From Pectobacterium actinidiae (lineage in GTDB: Bacteria > Pseudomonadota > Gammaproteobacteria > Enterobacterales > Enterobacteriaceae): a stretch of DNA of 64,000 nucleotides. The notes under the pieces are model-generated. The model made no database searches, had not been told where the DNA came from, and was given only the letters and a program-made list of their open reading frames with translations. The stretch is from contig NZ_JRMH01000001.1 of NCBI RefSeq assembly GCF_000803315.1, positions 3,100,001 to 3,164,000 on the forward strand, written 5' to 3'. A program made the position numbers and the translations under genes. How positions within the stretch are numbered: the stretch's first letter is position 1; each line of letters opens with the position of its first letter. Below are positions 42,201 through 50,546 of this stretch, piece after piece.

Positions 42201-42281
42201 CAGTGAAACATGGGATGAATAGTACAGATCGACTTTCGCTTTGCGGTAGGCAAGGCCAAGGTCTTCAAGGCTAATAATCAT
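39264..42281 (-). CDS. Reverse transcriptase-nitrilase fusion, DRT1 (UG1) anti-phage type
   Basis: A 1005-residue two-part protein. Residues about 110-330 are a reverse transcriptase: motif A with D206 (ALTADVSSF), LPVGLPASAVVANVAL, and the catalytic YVDD at 295-298. After a long alpha-helical middle (about 400-650), residues about 685-975 form a carbon-nitrogen hydrolase (nitrilase) domain with the likely triad E776 (ILPELSLP), K837 and C880 (LLICSEL). This architecture is that of defence-associated reverse transcriptase type 1. Located in a mobile island next to restriction debris. All catalytic residues look intact. No partner gene is evident. Confidence 0.85.
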   Translation of the reverse strand: MIISLEDLGLAYRKAKVDLYYSSHVSLEAIAEYEESLHANLTDLLGKIQGDDESWVEENEFTGNWFLATKSVDMTCWEQQREPQANGLIFSSPAEKWTYACNSMAEKNEQKKIKAEFRVMAQCSLDFHVLSTLWMLKVGHLFDAKLSTCAYGNRLRRTLDGKNINSLSIGSFQPYLKPFRDWRDNGINAMRSALSDSKRIVALTADVSSFYHELNPSFMLDPTFVKDILELELTAEQSKLNRLFINALKAWAMETPLKKGLPVGLPASAVVANVALIELDRVIEQQVAPIYYGRYVDDIMLVMENGANFHSMADLWQWLFARSSGKLDWVRGEENKQISFQPTYLNDSQIRFANAKNKVFILAGDPGKTLVEAIAHQIYERASEWRAMPRLPHSSNNVGTDLLAATQSNGEVADNLRKADALTMRRAGFAIKLRDFEAYERDLQPGTWKGHRQAFFRAFIDHVIVLPQFFDLSVYLPRVIRLATACEDFVELRKLIFALENICNEVRDKCLLAIKACPDDNLLSEEEIIGKWRTQLFSSVLEAIVAAFPPRISKVGKQTWNDHLKNWHSRFGLDIEYLGRDFSLKGYQEQQARLFSFDLAHMPFRFIGLPKEMIAQRGIPAPKTVAHCAKAAELLPDNVVFGNQVVAKWCKFKILPHGLLFATRPFSLPELFILNNEAYTASARPEMRVVVLAVRGFVLGNKTPCVDKQGVLQIPDGQSAGKYGVAVSSWKTSMASWTAAVMRSADPDANRYTRLCRVLDGVIAQPHNSRYLILPELSLPAHWFIRIARKLQGRGISLVAGIEYLHASKARVRNQVWASLSHDGLGFPSLMIYRQDKQRPALHEEQELQRLAGLEMKPEKKWTTPPIIQHGDFRFSLLICSELTNISYRAALRGNVDALFVPEWNQDTETFNALVESAALDIHAYIIQCNDRQYGDSRIRGPFKDSWRRDVLRVKGGITDYCVIGEIDVHSLRQFQSSYRSPGKPFKPVPDGFEIEHSRKMLPEG

Positions 42282-42458
42282 GCCATTCCTCTTTAAAAAT
42301 AACTACATTGTCAGCTTCTAAATTACCGTCAGCCAGTTGGAAGCAACCGCTTTTATTGGCGAGAATGTAACTGTTTCAATAAAACGAATCATCCACTTTT
42401 AGAAGTCTTCATAAATACTGATTTCTTGTATAGTTGGAAAGAGATACTCCTTTGGACA
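42282..42458. other. Promoter gap upstream of the reverse transcriptase gene
   Basis: 177 AT-rich bases without a gene; presumably carries the promoter of the reverse transcriptase gene. I looked for a strong stem-loop RNA of the kind retrons carry and saw none. Confidence 0.45.
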
Positions 42459-43559
42459 TTACAATTCGGCATTCCAATTTCCGAAATAACGCTTTAATTT
42501 CTCTACCGTGTGTCGCCACTTCGGCGCGGTAGGCTTGCAGACCGTATTTTGGTTACCGAAGAACCCCACTTCGTTCACCGCGTCTTGTTCACTGCGGGTT
42601 TCCAGCCATTTTACGGGAACAAAATACTCGGATTTATCGGGATCATCCGCATTCAGACGATAGAGATCGCGATACTTCAGCACATCCATCGCCAGCTTTT
42701 CTCCGTCGTCAGTGTTGATGGTGAAGCTACTGGCAGGCTCAACAGCCCCCTGCACAATACCGACGCCAACATAACCCGTTGCCGGAATTTTTACCCAAAT
42801 GCGATTGCCAGGCTGAAGCTGTTTTAATGTCTGACTGTACCAGCTTCCACCGCCCGCACTGATAAAGTTGTAGTGTCGCGCCTCTTCCCAGTTGCGGCTT
42901 TGCATGTCGCCAAACGAGACGTAAAACTCCCCGTTCCAGGGCTCCTTTGCGTTGGCACTTGTGGCTGTGGCCTGTGCGGCATTGGTTTGCGTCTCACTCG
43001 GGTCGAGAAGCCACGTGCGGCTTAAGAACTGTTCATCACCGTGCTGGAATACCTTAAAGAACAGCACGTTAATCGAAATACCGTTTTTGCTCAGATAATC
43101 CACGATGCGTTCGGTGGACGAATCCAGCTCAGCCGCCACAATGATGATTTGGTGCGACTGGTTGAGTGATTCCTCTTCCAGTTCAGAGTTAAAACGTCGT
43201 TTGAACGCCTCACCGAGATTCCCACCACCGGAGAATTTTTCATAAATCTGCGACAGACGCTCGGCGGTTAAGTCATCTACCCAGGAGGCGTAATCCAGCG
43301 CCTGCGCCACCACTTCACGCGGCGTGCGATCGCGCTTGAGTTCAATCAGGATCAGCGAGGCATCCGGCGCAATCGCCAGCAGGTCGATACGCCCTTTATC
43401 GAGCGTATTTTCCTGATGGCCGATGATCATCCACTGATCAGAGAGGATAGTGGGGTCGTTTAAAATCATCTTCTCCAGCAGTTGCTCGCTGGCGAGTTTG
43501 CAGATGGTTAGCGGCTGGGGATTATCTCCTACCCGCCAGATTGCATGATGAACCGGCAT
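42459..43559 (-). CDS. PD-(D/E)XK nuclease, NucS/DUF91-like N-domain
   Basis: A 366-residue protein. Residues 20-100 have the nuclease core: D59 in GRIDLLAI, E73-L-K75 in LIELKRD, then QALDYASW, the pattern of NucS/DUF91-type nucleases and related defence proteins. The C-terminal part (about 210-360, WNGEFYVSFG onward) is a separate globular domain, perhaps for target recognition. It begins 10 bases after the hsdS remnant and may have been part of that cluster. The target is unknown; a defence role is inferred from context. Confidence 0.75.
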   Translation of the reverse strand: MPVHHAIWRVGDNPQPLTICKLASEQLLEKMILNDPTILSDQWMIIGHQENTLDKGRIDLLAIAPDASLILIELKRDRTPREVVAQALDYASWVDDLTAERLSQIYEKFSGGGNLGEAFKRRFNSELEEESLNQSHQIIIVAAELDSSTERIVDYLSKNGISINVLFFKVFQHGDEQFLSRTWLLDPSETQTNAAQATATSANAKEPWNGEFYVSFGDMQSRNWEEARHYNFISAGGGSWYSQTLKQLQPGNRIWVKIPATGYVGVGIVQGAVEPASSFTINTDDGEKLAMDVLKYRDLYRLNADDPDKSEYFVPVKWLETRSEQDAVNEVGFFGNQNTVCKPTAPKWRHTVEKLKRYFGNWNAEL

Positions 43560-43569
43560 CGTCTGTTCC

Positions 43570-44181
43570 TTAGTTTAATGCTACGTCAGTGAGTGCATCC
43601 GCCAGATGGAGTTGGGTTTGCTGGGCGGATTGCAGGCGGGATTTGAGTGTGTCACCGAGGTTTAATAGTTCCTTAACTCTTGCAATTATTTGATATTGTT
43701 CTTCTTTCGTGGGGAGAGGGATAAGGTAATTTTTTACAGTAGAAACGTTAATTCTTGGTGCCGCTCCACCCGTTGTCATCTGTCGAGCTAAAATTGTAAT
43801 CAATGGACTGTTCAGAACAATCTCAAGATACTCAGATAAAACCCTATCACCAGAACGAATTAACATCATTCTTTGTCCAAGACATACTTTAACGTCTTCG
43901 GGAATTCGGCACGCAACACCTAATACCCCACCTTCACGGCTGTAAAGAATATCATTAAAAGATGGTTCTAAGCGCTGAATCCTTTCGAGATATGTTTGTT
44001 CACTTACATGACGAGAATCATTTAACTCTAAATAACCCGGCTTAATTTGATTGGTTCTAACACAAATGAATCCTTTATCAGCCCACTTTGGTGTTGAATG
44101 CGGACAATTGCTGGTTACAGAAGAGGTTTTTCTGTTGACGATAACTGTTTTCAAGGCGGTACCGTTCCGCGACAGACACAT
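43570..44181 (-). pseudogene. Type I restriction specificity subunit HsdS, C-terminal remnant
   Basis: The last about 180 residues of an HsdS: second target-recognition domain (TPKWADKGFICVRTNQI, GQRMMLIRSG, TTGGAAPRINVSTVK) and the C-terminal conserved coiled region. The first TRD and central repeat are missing, and no hsdM or hsdR is in the window. HsdS-like sequence begins at about 44109; the bases before it belong to a different gene in another frame, so this is a deletion product and cannot make a working methylase complex alone. Confidence 0.8.
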
Positions 44182-44749
44182 TCACACCATAAACTGTGCG
44201 AGTATAGTCCAGTGCTGCATGATCACTATCGATACGTGCGTTTTCAAGAAGCAGATGCCGCAGGTAGCGCCTGAAGCTCGCAAAATGGCTTCCAGAAAAA
44301 GTTGTGAATTTAACCGCGTAGTATTCGAAGGGGAAATTTGTCGGATCCTGCTGCAAAACTTGTCGAATGTCCTCGCCATATTCGTCAAGCATCGGTGCAA
44401 TTCGCATTCTGAGGCCATCGGCATCTATGCCAGCCAGATTCTGTCGGCCATTGAGATCAGGATTGTTACCTTGATGAAGAAAGACGTCAGCGATAAGTAC
44501 TGGTAGCAGATCAGCCCGACGTTCACCCGCCAGAAAATTCTCCACCGCAGATTGTGAAATAAGGGATTCAACGCCCAGAGTTTCAACACGATGTCTACTG
44601 TCACTCAAAACCAAATCAAGAGCTAGTAAGATGCTACTTTTACCCGATTCATTATCACCGATGAATATGTTTCGATCAGCATTGAAAAACAGGTCCAGGC
44701 GCGGAAACTTTTTAAAATTTTGCAGTATCAATCGAGTAATTACAGGCAT
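44078..44749 (-). pseudogene. OLD-family ATPase/nuclease, N-terminal fragment
   Basis: The first about 213 residues of an overcoming-lysogenisation-defect (OLD) type protein, from the start MPVITRLILQNFKKF. The Walker A GDNESGKSS and the surrounding AAA ATPase fold are present; the rest of the ATPase, signature motif and TOPRIM nuclease domain (expected total about 550-600 residues) are gone. The frame then runs about 10 codons through hsdS sequence and stops at 44078. Proteins of this family act in phage defence (OLD, Gabija GajA). Confidence 0.75.
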
Positions 44750-45304
44750 GCTAAAGTCCCTATTTATGAGCGATCTAACATTATCTCCAACAAAGTGAAA
44801 TTTTGTAAACTTCAACTATCAAGATAAAAACCTTACCGAAACATGATCTTACCAGTGATTTTCTTGTTTTTTTGAGAGCTGTATCCAAAATACATGGTCA
44901 GTTCAGGTTTAGAGGATATTCTAGTGCTTCTGGCTTCGATGGTTGGTTGTTACTACGAACGGAAATTGACCATCGACTAAAACCTTGTAAGCAGAGTAAG
45001 CCGTCCCTTAAGGCCAAGCAGACGGCATAGAGTTAATGGATTACAGGGTATACTGGTGGAGGTGGCGGATAGTCTTCATTGGCAGAATGGCTCTGCTTCC
45101 AGCCTCAGTACGTAATACACCTAACCTCGGTATTAGCCTGGCAGAAATAATCTGACGCGCCATACGCAAATCTGGCAGAGAAACTGCTGTTAGGCTCAGC
45201 TTGTGGAAGTTATGAATTTTTCTCGTACTAATACCCTGATAGACGGCAGCCTGCTATTCGGGTTTTGGTAAAATGGGGAGTGAGGGAGTATGAATACGTG
45301 ACTA
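44750..45304. other. Degenerate spacer in island
   Basis: No intact gene. The minus-strand stretch 45041-45235 can be read for about 65 codons with a protein-like sequence (see the separate entry). Confidence 0.5.
45041..45235 (-). pseudogene. Possible remnant reading frame
   Basis: About 64 codons open on the minus strand ending at 45041-45043, bounded upstream by TAG. The translation (SLPDLRMARQIISARLIPRL near the middle, RHLHQYTL at the end) looks protein-like, resembling a C-terminal helix-turn-helix domain, but has no start codon of its own. Probably the tail of a lost gene. Low certainty. Confidence 0.25.
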
Positions 45305-45508
45305 CTAGCGAGATTGATCAATACGCTGCTGCACCCAAGCTTCTACTTCGCTTTTCAGCCAGCGTGAGCTACGTCCGAGCTTAATCGGTTTTGGGAATGC
45401 GCCCTCCTGAATCAGTTTGTAAAACCACTTATCGGTAAGCTGTGTAAATTTCGTAATAAACACCATGTCGACCAGCTGATCGTTCAACAGGGATGTAGTG
45501 TTACTCAT
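45305..45508 (-). CDS. alpA: AlpA family excisionase/regulator
   Basis: A 67-residue winged-helix protein of the AlpA/MerR-like family: FPKPIKLGRSSRWLKSEVEAWV is the family signature. AlpA activates the integrase and promotes excision of CP4-57-type islands. A strong AAAGGAG ribosome-binding site precedes the ATG. Likely the excision control of this island. Confidence 0.9.
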   Translation of the reverse strand: MSNTTSLLNDQLVDMVFITKFTQLTDKWFYKLIQEGAFPKPIKLGRSSRWLKSEVEAWVQQRIDQSR

Positions 45509-45697
45509 GGAAAATCTCCTTTAAGTCAGTAATTTAAAGGAGGAATGGCTGATTATTGATGTAGAATGCAGCCCTCCTCAGTGGATGGAAGGCTGCGTAA
45601 AAAACTAAATAACAGGAGTACTAACCCCTTGGCTACGTTTTCGCTAATAGCCAGTGTGATCATTAAGGTGCGGATTGTTTCTATGAATTGCTTAGCA

Positions 45698-46291
45698 TTA
45701 GGCTGTGCATCCCATTGTGCGCACTTTCCTGCTGTACTGTTTGTCACGATGTTTCGCCATATACTCAATGCGGCTACTTATGACGTCAAAGTTGGTACTT
45801 TTGTTTGCGTTTGCCCAATATAGGTAATAGCAAGGATTTTTGGGGAATGTGACAAGTGTGCGGTGTTTCTCTGCATCCAGATTCAATGCGCTGCACCATG
45901 CCTGAATGATCATATCCGCCAAATTTCCTTTTTGTGTGTAATCACCGAGCGTATAAAACGCATCTTTATTGAACATGAGCAGTGCGTGGTAATGGATTTT
46001 CGTACCACATTGATTTTGCTCCCTGACCCAGACATAGTGCAGGTCTGACTGATGAATCTGTTTACCGGGGTTGTGCTTTACCTGTCGTTTGTATTTGGCT
46101 ATGAGTCGGGATTTTAGTGCGGGGGGAAAGGAACCAATAGCCCTATTGTCTTCTACATGATAGTTATCGGGGAAATGCAAATCAACGCGAACAATAAGCG
46201 TTCTATGGTGAGCCAGCAAGGCTAATTCCAACGTCTTTTTAATTTTATAAAGGTAATAGATATTATATTTTTTAAGGTATGTCTTACTCAT
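45698..46291 (-). CDS. Inovirus Gp2-like / YagK-YfjJ family protein
   Basis: A 197-residue protein of the YagK/YfjJ C-terminal domain family found in satellite islands. Features are LIVRVDLHFPDNY, VWVREQNQCGTKIHYHALLMFNKDAF and WCSALNLD. The HYHALL segment resembles the metal-binding HxH of HUH replication enzymes, so a rolling-circle replication or initiator-like origin is plausible but unproven. Upstream of alpA on the same strand. Confidence 0.75.
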   Translation of the reverse strand: MSKTYLKKYNIYYLYKIKKTLELALLAHHRTLIVRVDLHFPDNYHVEDNRAIGSFPPALKSRLIAKYKRQVKHNPGKQIHQSDLHYVWVREQNQCGTKIHYHALLMFNKDAFYTLGDYTQKGNLADMIIQAWCSALNLDAEKHRTLVTFPKNPCYYLYWANANKSTNFDVISSRIEYMAKHRDKQYSRKVRTMGCTA

Positions 46292-46666
46292 GGAATTGTC
46301 TCAATGAATGTTGTATTTCAGACAATACACACCCCTTTAAAAATAAAATCTCGTGGTTAGTGGTAATGGCCAACTCGTTGTCCTGTTACTATCAATGACT
46401 GCTGTACACCCTAATTCCAAGGTTATCTCATCCCATGTGGCTCAAGTACCTATACCTCCCAGCATAAGATATGCATGTACGATGTCTTACTTGTCATTGA
46501 TGATGATTGAAATAGGATCTAATGCTTATCATCATAGTGTTATGTGTATTAATCCCTTCTTTAATAGATATTATCCAATCCGATAGATTTTCCTGATTCT
46601 CAAAATCGAAGAAGCGCGGTGTTACCTGGCTTCTGTACCCGATTTTTGTCTTTTGATGGCGAATTT

Positions 46667-46978
46667 TTACTCTGGAGTTATCTCTTCTTGCTCTCCCATA
46701 AAAGCTTTGAGGAAGTTATGTGCGGGCGCATCTCTTTGCCAGTCATGGTTTTGTGCATCGGGTTCCAGATGTTGTGAATGATCTTTTTTTGCCTAGCCAT
46801 AAAGCCGTTTTTTCGTCTGAAGCATTAGTGGGAGCTGCATTTCTGTGATTACAACTGATGGTCTGTGGCGTAATTTTTTACGGAACCGCTTACTGAGCAA
46901 GGATCTATGGGGAAAAGGTGATTTTCCTTGGGTATCCTTTATCATCAGCCTTACACGGCATAAAAATTTACAAACCAT
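46667..46978 (-). pseudogene. Possible gene interrupted by an amber codon
   Basis: A 61-codon frame starting at 46978 ends in TAG at 46793-46795; the same frame then continues 41 codons to TAA at 46667, with a sensible acidic sequence (HLEPDAQNHDWQRDAPAH). Read through, it would be about 103 residues. No family recognised. It may be a broken island gene or chance. Confidence 0.25.
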
Positions 46979-47000
46979 TGTATAAATTAGTTTTGTTTAA

Positions 47001-47033
47001 AAGTAGGTCACTTTTTAGTGACCTACTTTTTAT
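47001..47033. promoter_or_regulatory. Perfect 12-bp palindromic hairpin, operator or terminator
   Basis: AAGTAGGTCACT (47001-47012), TTTT loop, AGTGACCTACTT (47017-47028), then TTTATT. The half-site AGTGACCTACT recurs as AGTGACTTACT at 47050-47060, touching the next gene's first ATG. This looks like a terminator whose arm doubles as repressor half-sites. Confidence 0.6.
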
Positions 47034-47060
47034 TTGATTGATTAAATAAAGTGACTTACT

Positions 47061-47909
47061 ATGACGAAGTATCCAGCGGTTAAAGGTCAATCGAACATGG
47101 CAAGCAAGCATAAAATTACAACCTACTTTTCCAATACGACAACCTATGACTGGGTGACAAATGCAGCAGCCGAACAGGGGGTGACAAAGTCGGGATATCT
47201 CGAAGGGTTAATCAGGCAGGAGATGGAACGCAATCAGGAAAAAACGATAATAAAATCAGGGATAATGATTTATGAAGTCTACACACCAAAAGAGCAATCT
47301 TGTCTATTATCTGAGCAATTCGAGCTTGCTATTTCCCCTTTAGATCTCGAAACCAAACGTAACAAATATTACAATGACATGATTCATGAGAGTCTCAATA
47401 CTGCTGTATATAATGATTTTTATGGGGAGGTGACAAAAAAGTACATTCAATTACCTGACAGTGATTACTATGTTATTTTGCTAAAAACGGAATTTGAGGG
47501 AAGGATATCTACAATCAAAAAGGGGTCATTAAACCTAGCATATCATGTGATATATCAACCTTTTATTATCACTCAAGATTTATGGGATAAGCATGATGGT
47601 CGCTATGATTTTTTCAATATTCGCTATCTGAGGCAAACAGATCTTATCAATAAACAGTGGGAGCGGACTATCCCTAATAGGTATGTAGGTGTTGCACCCA
47701 TTTTTGATAGGAAAAGATTGGGTAATGATAAGGGTGGGTTCTTTATTCCGGTATTGCGAGAGCCTCAAGCTTGGCAAGAAATAATTAACGATAAAACAAT
47801 TCAAAAGAATCTGTCTCCTAATAAAGATGCTATTCTGGGTGTTACGGTTTCATCCAATAAGGAAAGATTTAATTTAAAAGGCTGCGAATCATTCAAAGAA
47901 CCTTATTAA
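47061..47909 (+). CDS. Unrecognised protein with a ribbon-helix-helix-like N-terminus
   Basis: 282 residues from ATG 47061, or 270 from ATG 47097, which has the better ribosome-binding site (AAAGGT). Residues 16-57 (HKITTYFSNTTTYDWVTNAA, then TKSGYLEGLIRQEMER) fit a ribbon-helix-helix DNA-binding fold. The remaining 220 residues are a beta-rich unknown domain, AT-rich in codon use. The palindrome and repeated half-sites just upstream suggest it represses its own promoter. Confidence 0.6.
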   Translation: MTKYPAVKGQSNMASKHKITTYFSNTTTYDWVTNAAAEQGVTKSGYLEGLIRQEMERNQEKTIIKSGIMIYEVYTPKEQSCLLSEQFELAISPLDLETKRNKYYNDMIHESLNTAVYNDFYGEVTKKYIQLPDSDYYVILLKTEFEGRISTIKKGSLNLAYHVIYQPFIITQDLWDKHDGRYDFFNIRYLRQTDLINKQWERTIPNRYVGVAPIFDRKRLGNDKGGFFIPVLREPQAWQEIINDKTIQKNLSPNKDAILGVTVSSNKERFNLKGCESFKEPY

Positions 47910-47991
47910 TCACTCCGATTAAAGTTGCATTATTTTATAGCAATACATTATTCCTGTGATATTCGATAATGTGGTTATTACAGGATATAAA

Positions 47992-48867
47992 ATGAAACAG
48001 GTATCTCAACCATACGTATTACTTACACCCGTACTTTCATCGTTACCTGATGATATTGCTGGCCGTATTCGTTATCAGCTTGATAAGGCTATTCATTATG
48101 CTCCCGTTATTGGTTTGATGGGAAAAAGTGGCGCTGGTAAATCCAGCCTGTGTAATACGCTTTTCAGCCCACCTCCAGCCAGAGTGGATGCCGTCAACGG
48201 GTGTACTCGGTGTGTTCAACGCTATCAGGTAAGTTACAAGTCGCATACCCTTAGCCTTATTGATTTTCCTGGTGTGGGTGAAACGCCAGGGCTCGACAAG
48301 ATCTACTTTCGTCTTTATCAGGAATGGGCTGAGAAGTTGGATTTGATTATCTGGGTGCTGAAAGCAGATGAACGCGCCTGGAATGAGGATATCCAATGTT
48401 ACAGAAAACTCCTTCAGGCCGGTGCTGATCCGGCCAGATTTCTTTTTGTTCTCAGCCAGGCGGACAAAATTGAACCTTGTCGCGAGTGGAAGAATAACCG
48501 CCCTTCTGAGCGTCAGTATAAAAATCTGATGCTCAAGACAGAACGAGTGGAATCAACCTTTAAACCTGTACACCCTGTTGTAGCTATCTCTGCTTCGGAA
48601 GGGTACAACCTGCACCAGTGGGTGGAAACATTCATCATGGCATTACCAGCCAGAGCCAGTGGTGCCGTTGTCGGCCGATTGGGAACCGTGTATAGAACAG
48701 AAAACGTGATTGGCAGTGCTCGTGAGCGTTTTGCCGATGCGGTTGGAGACATATTTGATGAGACAATCGGCAACATACTCACTTCCCAGGCTTTTTCAAC
48801 AGTTCTGCTAACAGTAAGAGAACGTCTGATTTCACTGGCTAAATCACTTTGGCATATCTTCTTTTAA
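47992..48867 (+). CDS. YfjP/YeeP-type GTPase
   Basis: A 291-residue GTPase from MKQVSQPYVL (ribosome-binding site AGGATA); the frame opens 12 codons earlier. G1 is GKSGAGKSSL, G3 DFPGVGE, and the G4 position reads SQADK rather than NKxD, as in other members. C-terminal amphipathic helices (VLLTVRERLISLAKSLWHIF) may contact membrane. The family occurs in CP4-type islands next to yeeS-T-U-V; exact function unknown. Confidence 0.88.
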   Translation: MKQVSQPYVLLTPVLSSLPDDIAGRIRYQLDKAIHYAPVIGLMGKSGAGKSSLCNTLFSPPPARVDAVNGCTRCVQRYQVSYKSHTLSLIDFPGVGETPGLDKIYFRLYQEWAEKLDLIIWVLKADERAWNEDIQCYRKLLQAGADPARFLFVLSQADKIEPCREWKNNRPSERQYKNLMLKTERVESTFKPVHPVVAISASEGYNLHQWVETFIMALPARASGAVVGRLGTVYRTENVIGSARERFADAVGDIFDETIGNILTSQAFSTVLLTVRERLISLAKSLWHIFF

Positions 48868-49165
48868 TTCCTTTTCTGTTGGTGGCGTTATCACTTTCCT
48901 GATGATCTGTTTTAACGATCGAATACTGATTTATGATAGTTTATGCCGATTAATAAATTATTATCGATCGGTTTTATGATAGATAATGACGATCGATTTA
49001 TACGTATCGATCTGAATTAACGATTATCTCTCCTTTCGCTATCCCTATACGATCTTTCACCAGCCAGCTAAAGCTATTCCTTCTGTCACTCAATCTAATT
49101 AACTGGTTAATAAGGATTATTTTCCTATTCCATCCATTTTTTCACTTTCAAAGGGTCACTTCACT
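48868..49165. promoter_or_regulatory. Repeated CGATCG sites upstream of membrane protein gene
   Basis: CGATCG occurs at 48916, 48965 and 48990, with CGATCT-like copies at 49008 and about 49050. TTATGATAG is repeated near 48932 and 48974. The regular cluster in a 298-base AT-rich gap looks like multiple binding sites for one regulator, or origin-type iterons. No gene seen. Confidence 0.45.
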
Positions 49166-49720
49166 ATGTTTAAACCGTATCCGCTTTCCAAATATGATAG
49201 TCACGCCTGGTCTATGGCTATCGGGCTTCCCATCATCTGGGGTGTTTCTGTGATTTTTCTGCCACAACAAGTAGCCCTAACGCTCTATACCGTCTTCTCT
49301 CTGGTTTGGGTATTACTGGACCGTCTGCAACTGATGAAACAGGAAAAAGAGGCACCGGCAGTCTGGTGGTTTGTATTGCCAATGGTCTATCTACGCCAGC
49401 GTGATGAAAGGCAAGGAAAACCGTGGCGTTTATTGCAGGTATGGTTGCTTTGTACTGTCCTCTCCGTGTTGGTTGGTAATCATTTTAAAAGTCAGTCAGG
49501 GACAGATCGTCTGGCACAAAGTGCCTGTCCTGTTGTTACAAAGATTATGAAACGTCAGGGAATTGAAGAGCATTGCATTCGAGTTACTGATGTAAAAGAA
49601 GAAGTTAAAGGGCGCTTTTATCAGGCCTATGCATTGATGAATACCGGTTTTAAACAGCCGTTAACGATTGAAATCCGAGCAGATAACACCATCTATGTCA
49701 CGCTCGCAGATGAAAAATAA
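49166..49720 (+). CDS. Island membrane protein of unknown function
   Basis: A 184-residue protein with about four hydrophobic segments (about 17-32, 35-50, 65-75 and 92-105) followed by a soluble C-terminal part of about 75 residues with two Cys (SACPVVTKIM and EHCIRV). No family recognised. Gene shares direction with the next, 28 bases apart, so they may be an operon. Confidence 0.6.
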   Translation: MFKPYPLSKYDSHAWSMAIGLPIIWGVSVIFLPQQVALTLYTVFSLVWVLLDRLQLMKQEKEAPAVWWFVLPMVYLRQRDERQGKPWRLLQVWLLCTVLSVLVGNHFKSQSGTDRLAQSACPVVTKIMKRQGIEEHCIRVTDVKEEVKGRFYQAYALMNTGFKQPLTIEIRADNTIYVTLADEK

Positions 49721-49748
49721 CAACTGGGCATCATGAGGAACTATTTAT

Positions 49749-50354
49749 ATGAAAAATATAATGATAATCACGCTATTGGCTATATCGCTATGGAGTTCTC
49801 AGTTGTGTGCCGCTGCTTATGATCCCAAGCCAATTAGCTATAAGAATTCTATTGTTGACACCGTTGATGTTAGACACAACAAAATAGCGGCAGGTGTTGA
49901 TGATTTTATCATTATCGGTAAAAAGGGACGCAACACGGAGAAATTCGTTCTGACGTGTTATGCCAAAGACAATCAGCTAAATATCCGGTACTACCTGAAA
50001 GGTATTTACGGCGACAACGTCGAAGGCGCAACAGGAGTGACCGTGCAGTATTATCCTGATGATATTCATCAAATGAATAACAATGCTGACCATGCTAAAA
50101 CACTCATGGATAGCCTCCACTCGGCTAATCTGGCAAAAGTGATTTCCAATATGCTGGATTATCGAACAGGCTCGTTTGTTTTTCATTTCTATTATAACGA
50201 TGGCACCTTTGATCATAATCCGATGGGATGGAGCTATCAGTATCCTGCGACCTTGCTTGCCAAAAAGCTGGGACAGGCCCTGATTGATGCCAATGCAAGG
50301 CACTGCGATATCAAACGCGGATACAGTTCGCTTTCTGCGCTTTCTGCTCCCTAA
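49749..50354 (+). CDS. Island exported protein of unknown function
   Basis: A 201-residue protein with an N-terminal signal peptide (about 1-23, ending LCAAA). The mature domain is beta-rich, with two Cys near 76 and 188 that could form a disulfide. No family recognised. Probably co-transcribed with the membrane protein gene upstream. Confidence 0.6.
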   Translation: MKNIMIITLLAISLWSSQLCAAAYDPKPISYKNSIVDTVDVRHNKIAAGVDDFIIIGKKGRNTEKFVLTCYAKDNQLNIRYYLKGIYGDNVEGATGVTVQYYPDDIHQMNNNADHAKTLMDSLHSANLAKVISNMLDYRTGSFVFHFYYNDGTFDHNPMGWSYQYPATLLAKKLGQALIDANARHCDIKRGYSSLSALSAP

Positions 50355-50546
50355 CGTTGTGTTTGTTTATCTGCTCTGAAGATGACTGGCCCACAGGGTA
50401 TCTGATGGGCCAACTCACGTACTTTCCCTTGCGCCATAACAGCCACAGGCGACGATGAATCAATACTGAAAAGAATAGGGCGGCCACTCTGACCTGTTCT
50501 TTTTCTATTCATTTCCTCTCTTTCTGTTCAATTACAAGGATTCACC

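Larger units (their letters stand above)
46292..47060. other. Long island spacer with broken frame and palindromic hairpin
   Basis: No intact gene. It holds a minus-strand frame interrupted by TAG (46667-46978) and the perfect hairpin at 47001-47028. Confidence 0.55.

Noticed and set aside
42282..42458. Retron-type ncRNA next to the reverse transcriptase
   Set aside because: No paired inverted repeats or long stem-loops, and the RT is of the fused nitrilase class, which has no msr/msd.
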